NCBI GenBank assembly: GCA_001782515.1
Contig: MFOV01000015.1
Span: 51,093-64,478 of the forward strand
From: Candidatus Levybacteria bacterium RIFCSPLOWO2_01_FULL_39_10
Lineage (GTDB): Bacteria; Patescibacteriota; Microgenomatia; Levybacterales; UBA12049
Direction of reading: 5' to 3'
DNA: 13,386 nucleotides
Below the pieces are notes generated by a model. That model did no database searches. It was not told the origin of the DNA and saw only the letters and a list, made by a program, of their open reading frames with translations. The translations under genes were made by a program, and so were the position numbers. The stretch's first letter is position 1; each line of letters begins with the position of its first letter. Below, piece by piece: positions 13,189 through 13,386 of this stretch.

Positions 13189-13194
13189 ATAATT
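13166..13194 (-). terminator. AT-rich terminator-like hairpin after the rhodanese gene
   Basis: On the minus strand AATTATTTA (13194-13186), an 8-nt loop and TAAATAATT (13177-13169) form a perfect 9-bp stem followed by three more T. The stem has no GC pairs, so its strength is doubtful, but it starts directly after the TAG of the rhodanese gene. Confidence 0.4.
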
Positions 13195-13386
13195 CTATTT
13201 CTCTATCGGATATTTTTCCGCCTCCCATGCTTTTAATCCGCCCGCAAGATCTGATACATTTTTAAATCCTTTTTGTTTCATTAGTTCAAGTGCCATAGAA
13301 GACCTTTTTCCGCTTCGGCAGTAAATTAAATATTTTCCGTTTTTATCCAAAGAGTCTAAATATTCTGAGAATTCCTCTGTCTTGTA
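13195..13386 (-). CDS. rhodanese-like sulfurtransferase domain (5' part outside the window)
   Basis: Only the C-terminal 63 residues are visible; the frame continues past the window edge. They contain LIYCRSGKRSSMAL, the rhodanese active-site loop C-R-S-G-K-R-S with the catalytic cysteine, then the helix LELMKQKGFKNVSDLAGGLKAW and the end KYPIEK. The G-F-x-N-V-x-x-L-x-G-G-x-x-x-W pattern is standard for single-domain rhodaneses (GlpE/PspE type), which move sulfane sulfur to acceptors such as thiols or cyanide. Whether other domains precede it cannot be seen. Confidence 0.93.
   Translation of the reverse strand, partial: YKTEEFSEYLDSLDKNGKYLIYCRSGKRSSMALELMKQKGFKNVSDLAGGLKAWEAEKYPIEK

Noticed and set aside
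1..13386. tRNA, rRNA or tmRNA genes
   Set aside because: I saw no cloverleaf or conserved rRNA/tmRNA sequence on either strand.

Overview
The window is low-GC DNA that looks like a streamlined Candidate Phyla Radiation (Patescibacteria) genome, possibly from the Microgenomates side. That placement is an inference. It rests on the style of the RNA polymerase genes, the many small single-gene units, short gene lengths and the lack of close matches I can recognise for many small proteins. UGA is used as a stop by at least two genes, so the UGA-glycine code of Gracilibacteria/Absconditabacteria does not apply.

Positions 1-6331 hold rpoC (3' end cut off by the window edge) and rpoB on the minus strand. 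The two overlap by 8 bp and rpoC has a strong Shine-Dalgarno sequence inside the end of rpoB. The rpoB leader has a recognisable promoter and, inside it, a hairpin with a T-run that could be an attenuator. The gene upstream of rpoB is not rplL but a small membrane-anchored protein.

Positions 6455-9911 hold small genes on both strands: two single-pass surface proteins (one with a CHRD/Cu-Zn-SOD-like domain that lacks the metal histidines, one with an MliC-type lysozyme inhibitor domain), a DUF1905 protein, three proteins I cannot identify, and a Cas4-like PD-(D/E)XK nuclease with no CRISPR nearby.

Positions 9912-13386 are almost all minus-strand: a Tat-signal protein of unknown function, a small gene split by a -1 frame change exactly at an A AAA AAG heptamer, an unknown 155-residue protein, a RelE/RHH toxin-antitoxin pair, a 59-residue zinc-ribbon protein and the end of a rhodanese. 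Between them lie seven copies of one promoter-like block (TTGCTTTATTTTGG, four copies with TATAAT exactly 17 bp away), a repeated inverted repeat, and one very GC-rich hairpin.

Two properties tie the second half together. Most genes have their own sigma70-like promoter whose -10 box lies only 6-9 nt before the start codon, which implies leaderless mRNAs. A subset also share a conserved -35 plus spacer block, which suggests a common regulator or a spreading promoter cassette. These, with the possible programmed frameshift, are the best candidates for something undescribed. All calls come from reading the sequence; no database search was made.
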